DNA of 13,498 nt from NCBI GenBank assembly GCA_023263735.1, contig JALQUQ010000036.1:1-13498 (forward strand), given 5' to 3'. Positions within the stretch are counted from its first letter, which is position 1, and every line of letters starts with the position of its first letter. Below the pieces are notes generated by a model. It did not search any database, was not told where the DNA came from, and was given only the letters and a program-made list of their open reading frames with translations. Shown here piece after piece: positions 1-6,126 of the stretch. Source of the stretch: Paracoccaceae bacterium (GTDB taxonomy: Bacteria > Pseudomonadota > Alphaproteobacteria > Rhodobacterales > Rhodobacteraceae). The position numbers and the translations under genes were made by a program.

Positions 1-782
1 TGCTCTCATTGGGCCACGCGCTGTTTTTTGCCTTTGGCATGTATGGCATGGGTCTGCCGATCTGGCAGTTGGAATGGATGCCCATTCCCGCGCTGATCCT
101 TGGCCTGATTGCTGGGGGCGTTTCGGCCGGGGCGGTGGGTCTTTTGGCGCTGCGCACGGCCGGGGTCAGTTTCATGATCGTGACGCTGATGTTTGCGCAG
201 GCCGGGTATCTGACCATCCTTTATCTGAACACATGGACCGGCGGCGACGAAGGCTTTGTTGTCGAGCGCGCCTATCGCATGATTGGCGGGATCGATCTGG
301 CGGCTGACACCCCCCGCTATTTGGTGGCGCTGACGCTTTATTCCGTTGGGACGCTGCTCTGCCTTTGGCTGGTGCGGTCCCCCTTTGGCCGCGTGATGAT
401 CGCCATGCGCGAAAATGAAGAGCGGAGCCGGATGCTGGGGTTCGATCCCTTTCGCGTCAAACTGATCGCGTTGGTGATCTCGGGTCTTTATGCCGGGATG
501 TCGGGGGCGGCTTATGGGATGCTGTTTGGCTATGTCGGAGCCACTTTTGCCGGCATTCAATATTCGATCCTGCCGATGCTTTATGTGCTGATGGGCGGGG
601 CGGGCACGGTCTTGGGGCCGCTCCTTGGGGCCGCGCTGATGTTCTATCTGATCGATATCGCCAGCGGCTTTACCGATGCCTGGCTGTTTGTGGTGGGGGC
701 CGCGCTTGTGGTGCTGATCCTGTTTGCGCCGCGGGGCTTGCTTGGCACCTTGCGGGAAAGGGGGCTGAAATGGCTGCCTTGA
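1..782 (+). CDS. livM: LivM-type branched-chain amino acid/amide ABC transporter permease, 5' truncated
   Basis: This is an inner-membrane permease subunit of the HAAT (Liv/Urt) ABC importer family, which takes up branched-chain amino acids, urea, short amides and similar solutes. The left edge cuts the gene. The open frame enters at base 3 with LSLGHALFF, matching the LSLGHA motif that lies internally in LivM proteins, so the true start is outside and several tens of residues are missing. About 259 residues remain, with roughly seven hydrophobic segments. They include the family's cytoplasmic coupling loop (MRENEERSRMLGFDPFRVK), followed by a glycine/alanine-rich helix pair, and end in FAPRGLLG, typical of LivM C-termini. 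The 3' end overlaps the next gene by 13 bp. Family assignment is firm; the substrate is unknown, though the linked hydantoinase genes suggest a cyclic amide or related compound. Confidence 0.9.
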   Translation, partial: LSLGHALFFAFGMYGMGLPIWQLEWMPIPALILGLIAGGVSAGAVGLLALRTAGVSFMIVTLMFAQAGYLTILYLNTWTGGDEGFVVERAYRMIGGIDLAADTPRYLVALTLYSVGTLLCLWLVRSPFGRVMIAMRENEERSRMLGFDPFRVKLIALVISGLYAGMSGAAYGMLFGYVGATFAGIQYSILPMLYVLMGGAGTVLGPLLGAALMFYLIDIASGFTDAWLFVVGAALVVLILFAPRGLLGTLRERGLKWLP

Positions 783-1483
783 TGGAAGCGCGCGATCTGC
801 GCCGCCATTTTGGGGGAATCCGGGCGGTGGATGGCGCCAGCCTGACCCTGCAAAAGGGGGAAATCCACGCCCTGATCGGCCCGAATGGCGCGGGCAAGAC
901 CACCTTTGTCAGCCTGCTTTCGGGGCGAATTCCGGTGCAATCGGGGGCGATCACCTTGGGGGGCGAGGACATCACCGCCTTGCCCGCGCATGCCCGCGTG
1001 AAAAAAGGGATCGCCTATACATTCCAGATCACCTCGGTCTATCCGCGTCTTTCGGTGTTCGACAACGTGGCCTTGGCCGCGCAAAGTTCTGGTGCAAAGC
1101 CCCTGCGCCCTGCTGTCGTAAACGCCCTGAAAAGGGTCAATTTGGCCGAGTTAGAGACTGAATTGGCCGGAAACCTGTCTTATGGGCATCAGCGGTTGCT
1201 CGAAGTGGCGATGGGTTTGGCCCTGAAACCGCGCCTGTTGATTCTGGATGAGCCGACCCAAGGTCTGGCGGCGGGCGAGATCGAGAATTTCAAGGCGCTG
1301 GTGCAAAGTCTGGTTCCCGAAACCACCGTTCTTTTGATCGAACACAATATGGATGTGGTGATGGATCTTGCCACCCGGATCACGGTTTTGAATTTCGGTC
1401 AGGTGCTGGCAACAGGGACGCCCGCCGAAATTCACGCGAATTCTGCCGTGCAAGACGCCTATCTGGGGGGCCATGATGATTGA
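770..1483 (+). CDS. livG: LivG-type ABC transporter ATP-binding protein
   Basis: A 237-aa cytoplasmic ATPase that powers the adjacent LivM-type importer. Visible motifs are Walker A GPNGAGKTT (residues 37-45), a Q-loop at Q86 in YTFQITSVYPRLSVFDNV, signature LSYGHQR (136-142), Walker B LLILDEP (156-162) and an H-loop His at 192 (LIEHNMDVV). The signature has His where many LivG proteins have Gln or Glu, a modest departure. Length is slightly below the usual 250 residues because the C-terminal extension is short. The start at 770 overlaps livM by 13 bp. An in-frame ATG at 782 also sits in a stop/start overlap with the livM TGA and is a plausible alternative start; the choice changes only the first four residues. 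The 3' end overlaps livF by 11 bp, implying translational coupling. Family is certain, substrate is not. Confidence 0.93.
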   Translation: MAALMEARDLRRHFGGIRAVDGASLTLQKGEIHALIGPNGAGKTTFVSLLSGRIPVQSGAITLGGEDITALPAHARVKKGIAYTFQITSVYPRLSVFDNVALAAQSSGAKPLRPAVVNALKRVNLAELETELAGNLSYGHQRLLEVAMGLALKPRLLILDEPTQGLAAGEIENFKALVQSLVPETTVLLIEHNMDVVMDLATRITVLNFGQVLATGTPAEIHANSAVQDAYLGGHDD

Positions 1484-2171
1484 GGTGCAATCCCTGACCG
1501 CCGGATATGGCCCGGTCACTGTGCTGCGCGATCTGAATTTTCGCGCGGAACCCGGGCAAATCACCTGTGTGATGGGCCGCAACGGTGCCGGGAAATCCAC
1601 GTTGATGAAGGCGCTGATGGGTCTGGTGCCCGCCAGTGCCGGAAAGATCACGCTGAACGGCACCGATCTAACGCCTCTTCCAGCCCATCAGGTGCCCAAG
1701 CATGGCTTGGCCTATGTGCCCCAAGGGCGGCGTTTGTTCGGCCCGCTGACGGTGGCGGAAAACCTTGATGTGGGTCTGAACACCCGCAAAAAAGGCTCTG
1801 ACACGCGGGAATTCGTGCTTGAGCTGTTTCCCCGCCTGCGGGAACGTCTGGGGCAGACGGCCAGCACGCTTTCGGGCGGCGAACAACAAATGCTGGCCAT
1901 CGGGCGCGCCTTGTGTCTGGAACCGCAAGTCCTGCTGTTGGATGAGCCGACCGAAGGGTTGCAGCCGTCGATGATCGCGCTGATCCGCGACACGGTCTTG
2001 CGCCTGAAATCCAGTGGCATGGCGACCATTCTGGTTGAACAGCGCGTCGATGCCGTTCTGAAAATGTCGGACCAAGTGGCCTTTATGGCCCATGGTCGGG
2101 TCGAAGCCGTGGCAAGAACCGCGGATCTGACGGCCAAATCAATGGAATTCCAGCAATTTGTGGGTGTCTGA
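1473..2171 (+). CDS. livF: LivF-type ABC transporter ATP-binding protein
   Basis: A 232-aa second ATPase of the same importer, expected to form a heterodimer with the LivG-type subunit beneath the two permeases. Motifs are Walker A GRNGAGKST (35-43), Q-loop YVPQGRRLF (Q84), signature LSGGEQQ (133-139) and Walker B VLLLDEP (153-159). The switch position holds Gln (LVEQ, Q190) instead of His, which is the normal LivF state and not a defect. Length fits the family (230-240). The start at 1473 lies inside the end of livG; an ATG one codon downstream (1476) is equally possible. The stop TGA (2169-2171) directly abuts the next start codon, so the downstream hydantoinase gene is very likely read from the same transcript. 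This is the best sequence evidence that transport and hydrolysis of one substrate are linked. Confidence 0.93.
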   Translation: MMIEVQSLTAGYGPVTVLRDLNFRAEPGQITCVMGRNGAGKSTLMKALMGLVPASAGKITLNGTDLTPLPAHQVPKHGLAYVPQGRRLFGPLTVAENLDVGLNTRKKGSDTREFVLELFPRLRERLGQTASTLSGGEQQMLAIGRALCLEPQVLLLDEPTEGLQPSMIALIRDTVLRLKSSGMATILVEQRVDAVLKMSDQVAFMAHGRVEAVARTADLTAKSMEFQQFVGV

Positions 2172-4190
2172 ATGGCCGGGCTTGTGGCGGGTGTCGATGT
2201 CGGGGGCACCTTTACCGATCTGGTGATCTTTGATCCTGAATCGGGGCAAATCAAACTGGCCAAAGTGCCCACCAGCCTGCCCAATCAGGCGCCCGGGGTG
2301 CTGAATGCCTTTGAAACCGCAGGGGCGGATTTGGCGGCCATCGATCTGATCGTGCATGGGACCACCACCACCACGAATGCGGTGCTGGAACGGGCGCTGT
2401 CGAAAACCGGTTTGATCACGACCGCAGGGTTCCGCGATGTGTTTGAACTGGGTCGCCGCACCCGGCCACAGGCCTATGGGATGCACGGGCATTTCACGCC
2501 GATCATTCCGCGCGACTTGCGGCTGGAGGTGCCCGAGCGGATGGATGCCCGGGGCCAGATTGTGACCCCGCTGGATGAGGCTGCCGTTGAAAAAGCGGCT
2601 CTAACCTTGCGGGAAATGGGGTGCGAAAGCGTTGTGATCCATTTTCTGCACGCCTATGCCAACCCCGATCACGAACGCCGCGCCGCCGAGGTTGTCGCCC
2701 GCGTCTGGCCGAATGATCACATCACCACAGGGCATGCCCTACTGTCGGAAAGCCGCGAATATGAACGCGGAGTCACGGCGGCGGTGAATGCCAGTGTGCA
2801 ACCCTTGCTGGAACGCTATGTCGCCCGTCTGGCCGATCAATTGCGCGACCGGGGGTACAGGCGCGACCTGCTGGTGATGAACGGCAACGGCGGCATGGTT
2901 TCGGCAAAGCTCGTGTCGAAAGAGGCGGTGAAAACCGTGATGTCGGGCCCGGCCTCGGGCGTGATGGCGGCAGTGGCCACGGGCCGGCGGGCCGGAATGC
3001 CAAACCTGCTGACCTATGACATGGGCGGCACCTCGACCGATGTGGCGATGATCCGCGACAATCGCGCGCCCGTCTCGAACGAGATCGAGGTGGAATATGC
3101 CATGCCGATCCACGTGCCGATGGTCGATGTGCGCACGGTCGGCGCGGGCGGCGGGTCGATCGCCCGGGTCGATGCCAGCGGGATGCTGCGCGTGGGGCCG
3201 GAGAGTGCAGGTTCGACCCCCGGCCCGATCTGCTATGGTCGCGGCGGTACGCGGGTGACCATTTCCGATGCCAATCTGATTTTGGGCCGACTTCCGGCGG
3301 ATCGGTTCGGTCAGGCGGCAGAGGCGGCCCGGCAGGCGATGGAAGATCAGATCGCCAAACCGCTGGGGCTGGGCATTGAACAGGCCGCAGAGGCGGTGTT
3401 GCGCATCGCCAACACCCATATGGCCGGGGCGATCCGGATGGTGTCGATTTCGATGGGGGCAGACCCGCGCGATTTCGCACTATTTGCCTTTGGCGGCGCG
3501 GGTCCGCTGCATGCCGTATCGCTGGCGGCAGAGCTGGCCGTGCCCCGGGTTCTGATCCCAGCGCGGCCCGGCATCACCAATGCGCTTGGCTGTGTTGTGG
3601 CCGATCTGCGGCAAGACTTCGTGCGCACCCTGAATCGTCCGCTGGACAATGTGGATATGGATCAGGTGCATCAGGTTCTGGCCGAGCAAGAGGCCGAGGG
3701 CCGCCAGATCATCGGTCAGGAAAAGATTGCCCTGTCAGAAACCCGGGTCGAATATTCCGCCGACATGCAGTTTGTCGGCCAGACCCATTTGTTGCGGGTT
3801 GCCTTGCCCGGCCCGACGCCCACGCGCGACGATCTGCAACACCTGTTCGAGGCGGCCTATCACGCGCGCTTTCGTGTCGATCTGCCCACGATCCGCGCCA
3901 ATCTGGTGAACCTGAACACCACCGTGATCGGGATGCGGCCAGAAATGGATCTGTCGGTGCTGATCGACCCGGCCGGACGATTGCCCGAGGCAAAGCCGAA
4001 GGACAGCCGCAAGGTGTGGTTCGGGGGTTGGATGGAAACGCCGGTTTATTGGCGCGATCACTTGCCGCTCAACCTGAATCTTTCGGGCCCCGCCATCATC
4101 GAACAGATGGACACCACCATCATCATCGACCCCGGCGCAACGGTCACCTCTGACTCTGACGGCAACCTGATCGTTTCGGTCAACGCATAA
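2172..4190 (+). CDS. hyuA: Hydantoinase/oxoprolinase family protein, HyuA-type subunit
   Basis: A 672-aa ATP-binding subunit of a two-subunit amidohydrolase. Known members are N-methylhydantoinase, 5-oxoprolinase, caprolactamase and the beta subunit of acetone carboxylase; this subunit phosphorylates the carbonyl substrate. The ASKHA-type nucleotide fold shows GVDVGGTFTDL (7-17), HGTTTTTNAVLER (62-74), SGPASGVMAA (258-267), YDMGGTSTDVAMI (282-294), DVRTVGAGGGSIA (319-331), the GPESAGSTPGPICYGRGG segment (342-359) and ALFAFGGAGPLHA (436-448). The C-terminal module ends near GPAIIEQMDTTIIIDPG (639-655). Length matches bacterial HyuA (about 680). The ATG follows the livF stop with no gap and only a weak ribosome-binding sequence, consistent with translational coupling. 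The partner subunit starts 11 bp after the stop. Acetone carboxylase is less likely because no small gamma subunit follows. The exact substrate (hydantoin, 5-oxoproline, lactam) cannot be decided from sequence. Confidence 0.92.
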   Translation: MAGLVAGVDVGGTFTDLVIFDPESGQIKLAKVPTSLPNQAPGVLNAFETAGADLAAIDLIVHGTTTTTNAVLERALSKTGLITTAGFRDVFELGRRTRPQAYGMHGHFTPIIPRDLRLEVPERMDARGQIVTPLDEAAVEKAALTLREMGCESVVIHFLHAYANPDHERRAAEVVARVWPNDHITTGHALLSESREYERGVTAAVNASVQPLLERYVARLADQLRDRGYRRDLLVMNGNGGMVSAKLVSKEAVKTVMSGPASGVMAAVATGRRAGMPNLLTYDMGGTSTDVAMIRDNRAPVSNEIEVEYAMPIHVPMVDVRTVGAGGGSIARVDASGMLRVGPESAGSTPGPICYGRGGTRVTISDANLILGRLPADRFGQAAEAARQAMEDQIAKPLGLGIEQAAEAVLRIANTHMAGAIRMVSISMGADPRDFALFAFGGAGPLHAVSLAAELAVPRVLIPARPGITNALGCVVADLRQDFVRTLNRPLDNVDMDQVHQVLAEQEAEGRQIIGQEKIALSETRVEYSADMQFVGQTHLLRVALPGPTPTRDDLQHLFEAAYHARFRVDLPTIRANLVNLNTTVIGMRPEMDLSVLIDPAGRLPEAKPKDSRKVWFGGWMETPVYWRDHLPLNLNLSGPAIIEQMDTTIIIDPGATVTSDSDGNLIVSVNA

Positions 4191-4193
4191 GGA
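4189..4193 (+). promoter_or_regulatory. Ribosome binding site of hyuB
   Basis: AAGGA overlaps the hyuA stop codon and sits eight bases before the ATG at 4202. It fixes the hyuB start and shows that hyuB has its own site although hyuA ends only 11 bp away. Confidence 0.7.
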
Positions 4194-4201
4194 CGGCCCC
4201 C

Positions 4202-5896
4202 ATGATCGACCCCATCACCCTTGCCGTCGTTCAGGCCGGACTTCAGCAAGTTTGCGACGAAATGGACCTGACCTTTTCCCGCGCGGCCTTTTCTCCGGTG
4301 ATTGCCGAGGCGGACGACCGGTCCGATGGCATCTATTCCGCCGAAGATGGCAGCCTGATCGCCCAAGGGTCAAAGGGCCTGCCGGTCTTTGTCGGGGTCA
4401 TGCAATTTTCGACCCGCACGCTGATTCAGCGGATTGCCGATGGCGAAACGGCAGCCCCCGAGCCGGGCGACATCTATATCGTGAACGACCCCTATCTGGG
4501 TGGCACCCATTTGATGGATGTGCGCTTTGCCATGCCGGTCTGGCGCGCGGGGCGCATCTTTTGCTGGCTGTCGAACACCGGGCATTGGCCCGATACGGGC
4601 GGCGCTGTGCCCGGCGGTTTTTCGGCCAGTGCGATCAGCGCCGAGCAAGAGGGCCTGCGCCTTCCCCCGGTCAAACTGTTCAAAAAGGGCGAATTGGACC
4701 GGGAAATCTGGCAGATCATCTGCTCGAACATCCGGGTCAGCGAACAGCGGATCGGGGATGTAAAGGCGCAAGCGTCGGCCCTGTTGGTGGGGGCCGAGCG
4801 TCTGGCCGGGCTGATGGATCGCTATGGCGACGATACCGTGACCGAGGCGATCAGCCATATGCGCGATCTGGCGCGCAAACAGATGCAGGCGATGATCGGC
4901 CTTATTCCGCCGGGAACCTATACGGCCAAGGCGATCATCGACTCGGATGGGGTGGTCGATCAGCCGTTGGAGATTGCCTTGTCGGTGGAACGCCAAGGCG
5001 ATCGGCTGGTGTTTGACTTTGCCGGGTCATCGGGCCCCTGCATGGGCCCGATGAATTCGGTGCGCGCCACCACCTATTCCAGCGTCTATCTGGCCATGCG
5101 GCACATCTTTCCCGATGTCCCGATCAGCGCCGGGGCCTTTGACCCGCTGGAGTTGCGCAACATCGAGGGCACGTTTCTGGATGCCGCCTATCCGCGCCCG
5201 GTATCGGGCTGCGCGGCCGAGGTCAGCCAGCGGATCGCCGAGGCGGTCTTTGCCGCCCTTGTTCAGGCCATCCCCGACCGCGTTACCGCCGCCCCTGCGG
5301 GCACCAGCGGCAACTTTGGTCTGGGCGGATATGACCCCGCCACCGGCGCCGGTTATGTGATGTACCAGATTTCCGGCGGCGGTTATGGCGGCTTTGCGGG
5401 CGGCGACGGCATTTCCAACGGGTGTTCGACCATCGGCATCTCAAAGGCCCCCCCCGTCGAGATCATGGAGCAAAAGTTCCCGGTCCTTTACCGCCGCTAT
5501 GCCCTGCACGAAGGGTCTGGCGGTGCCGGAAAATATCGGGGCGGTTTCGGTCTGGATTACGAAATCGAACTGCTGCGGGGCGATGCCCGCGCCAGCTTTG
5601 TCATGGATCATGGCCGGGTTGGCCCGCAGGGGGTTTTGGGCGGCGGTGATGGCGCAATGAACCGGGTGCAAGTGGTTCGAAACGGCGAGGAATGGGTGCC
5701 CCCGCATTTGTCAAAAGCGCAAGATATCACCCTGAAACCCGGCGATCGCGTTCGGGTTCAAACCCCGGGCGGCGGGGGATATGGCCCGGTAAATGAGCGC
5801 GATCCCGCACTGATCGAAGAGGATATTCGGTTGGGAAGATATTCCACCGAACAGATCGCAAAGCTGTGGCCAAAGGGTCAAGCGGGCGACAACTAG
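4202..5896 (+). CDS. hyuB: Hydantoinase B/oxoprolinase family protein, HyuB-type subunit
   Basis: A 564-aa partner of the preceding HyuA-type subunit. Together they are expected to hydrolyse a cyclic amide with ATP consumption in the cytoplasm. Family hallmarks are the N-terminal segment SPVIAEADDRSDGIYSAEDG (31-50), NDPYLGGTHLMDV (95-107), GHWPDTGG (127-134) with likely metal or substrate ligands, a glycine-rich core including FAGSSGPCMGPMNSVR, the YRGGFGLDYEIELL stretch (about 445-458) and the terminal PGDRVRVQTPGGGGYG motif. Length is normal for free-standing HyuB. The start at 4202 is supported by AAGGA eight bases upstream. This is the last gene of the block: a 230-bp AT-rich gap follows and no Rho-independent terminator is visible. 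It could equally be annotated as a 5-oxoprolinase or N-methylhydantoinase subunit; the family is secure but the reaction is inferred. Confidence 0.92.
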   Translation: MIDPITLAVVQAGLQQVCDEMDLTFSRAAFSPVIAEADDRSDGIYSAEDGSLIAQGSKGLPVFVGVMQFSTRTLIQRIADGETAAPEPGDIYIVNDPYLGGTHLMDVRFAMPVWRAGRIFCWLSNTGHWPDTGGAVPGGFSASAISAEQEGLRLPPVKLFKKGELDREIWQIICSNIRVSEQRIGDVKAQASALLVGAERLAGLMDRYGDDTVTEAISHMRDLARKQMQAMIGLIPPGTYTAKAIIDSDGVVDQPLEIALSVERQGDRLVFDFAGSSGPCMGPMNSVRATTYSSVYLAMRHIFPDVPISAGAFDPLELRNIEGTFLDAAYPRPVSGCAAEVSQRIAEAVFAALVQAIPDRVTAAPAGTSGNFGLGGYDPATGAGYVMYQISGGGYGGFAGGDGISNGCSTIGISKAPPVEIMEQKFPVLYRRYALHEGSGGAGKYRGGFGLDYEIELLRGDARASFVMDHGRVGPQGVLGGGDGAMNRVQVVRNGEEWVPPHLSKAQDITLKPGDRVRVQTPGGGGYGPVNERDPALIEEDIRLGRYSTEQIAKLWPKGQAGDN

Positions 5897-5954
5897 GACA
5901 AAACCGGTCAACCCGAAGTAAGAAATTTTTCAAGAAATGCTATATCTTGTGGTG

Positions 5955-5982
5955 CATTGCAAACCTGCCACGGATTGCAATG
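5955..5982. repeat. Inverted repeat CATTGCAA-N12-TTGCAATG, possible operator
   Basis: Two perfect 8-bp arms (5955-5962 and 5975-5982) flank a 12-nt spacer, so arm centres are 20 bp apart, close to two helical turns. Each arm carries the self-complementary core TTGCAA, so the two cores also form a direct repeat with 18-bp spacing. This suits a dimeric regulator, or an RNA stem if transcribed. A competing pairing, GTGGT (5949-5953) with GCCAC (5967-5971), overlaps the left arm. No regulator is recognised. Confidence 0.5.
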
Positions 5983-6035
5983 TGCCCGCTACATTATGAG
6001 GTAAAATATACGAAAGACCTAGAATTGCTGCCGAA

Positions 6036-6045
6036 ATACATGTAT
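6036..6045. repeat. Perfect 10-bp palindrome ATACATGTAT
   Basis: The sequence reads identically on both strands and lies 82 bp before the adhesin start, in AT-rich DNA. It may be a small operator. Short AT-rich palindromes also occur by chance, so function is unproven. Confidence 0.3.
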
Positions 6046-6059
6046 CTCTTAACCAAATG

Positions 6060-6106
6060 CCCTCCGAAAGTGAGGGAAAATAACAATCCGGATCAACGAG
6101 TCCGGG
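6060..6106 (+). promoter_or_regulatory. Two small hairpins in the probable adhesin mRNA leader
   Basis: Hairpin 1 (6060-6076) pairs CCCTC with GAGGG. An extra C65-G70 pair closes a GAAA tetraloop if T6071 is bulged. Hairpin 2 (6087-6106) pairs CCGGA (6088-6092) with TCCGG (6101-6105), extended by G-U pairs at both ends, around a 6-nt loop. It ends five bases before the ribosome-binding segment at 6111-6118. Neither has a following T-run, so these are not terminators on either strand. If transcribed they could shape translation initiation or mRNA stability of the adhesin; this is inference. Confidence 0.4.
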
Positions 6107-6110
6107 CTTG

Positions 6111-6118
6111 AGGCGGAG
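6111..6118 (+). promoter_or_regulatory. Ribosome binding site of the adhesin gene
   Basis: AGGCGGAG places GGAG (6115-6118) eight bases before the ATG at 6127. An in-frame TGA lies at 6109-6111 with no other start codon between it and 6127, so the adhesin start is fixed. Confidence 0.75.
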
Positions 6119-6126
6119 TAGATATA

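Larger units (their letters stand above)
5897..6126. promoter_or_regulatory. AT-rich intergenic control region between the hydantoinase and adhesin blocks
   Basis: These 230 bases are about 43% GC by hand count, clearly below the GC-rich genes on both sides. They form the only sizeable gap in the window. They should contain the end of the hyuB transcript and the promoter of the adhesin operon. Symmetric elements crowd into it: an inverted repeat at 5955-5982, a 10-bp palindrome at 6036-6045, and hairpins at 6060-6076 and 6087-6106. No convincing -35/-10 pair with 16-18 bp spacing and no hairpin followed by a T-run could be placed. A weak open frame runs through it to 6111 (see rejected items). 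Its role as the control region is inferred from position and composition. Confidence 0.6.

Noticed and set aside
2172..5896. Acetone or acetophenone carboxylase subunits
   Set aside because: HyuA/HyuB families include these enzymes, but the expected extra small subunit is absent and linkage to a Liv-type importer fits amide hydrolysis better. It is not fully excluded.
5975..6008. Sigma-70 promoter with TTGCAA as -35
   Set aside because: Candidate -10 sequences (TACATT, TATGAG, TAAAAT) lie 9, 14 and 21 bases away, none near the 16-18 bp optimum.
6049..6054. CtrA half-site TTAACC upstream of the adhesin
   Set aside because: Only one half-site is present; the second TTAA at 7-bp spacing is missing on either side.
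6060..6080. Rho-independent terminator for the hydantoinase block
   Set aside because: The CCCTC/GAGGG hairpin is followed by AAAATAAC and not by a T-run, and on the opposite strand no T-run follows it either.
5866..6111. Plus-strand open frame of 81 codons running through the intergenic gap
   Set aside because: It starts at a GTG inside hyuB with no evident ribosome binding site. Its product is a mixed basic sequence with no recognisable family, and it ends at the TGA just before the adhesin. It is most likely a chance frame in AT-rich DNA.
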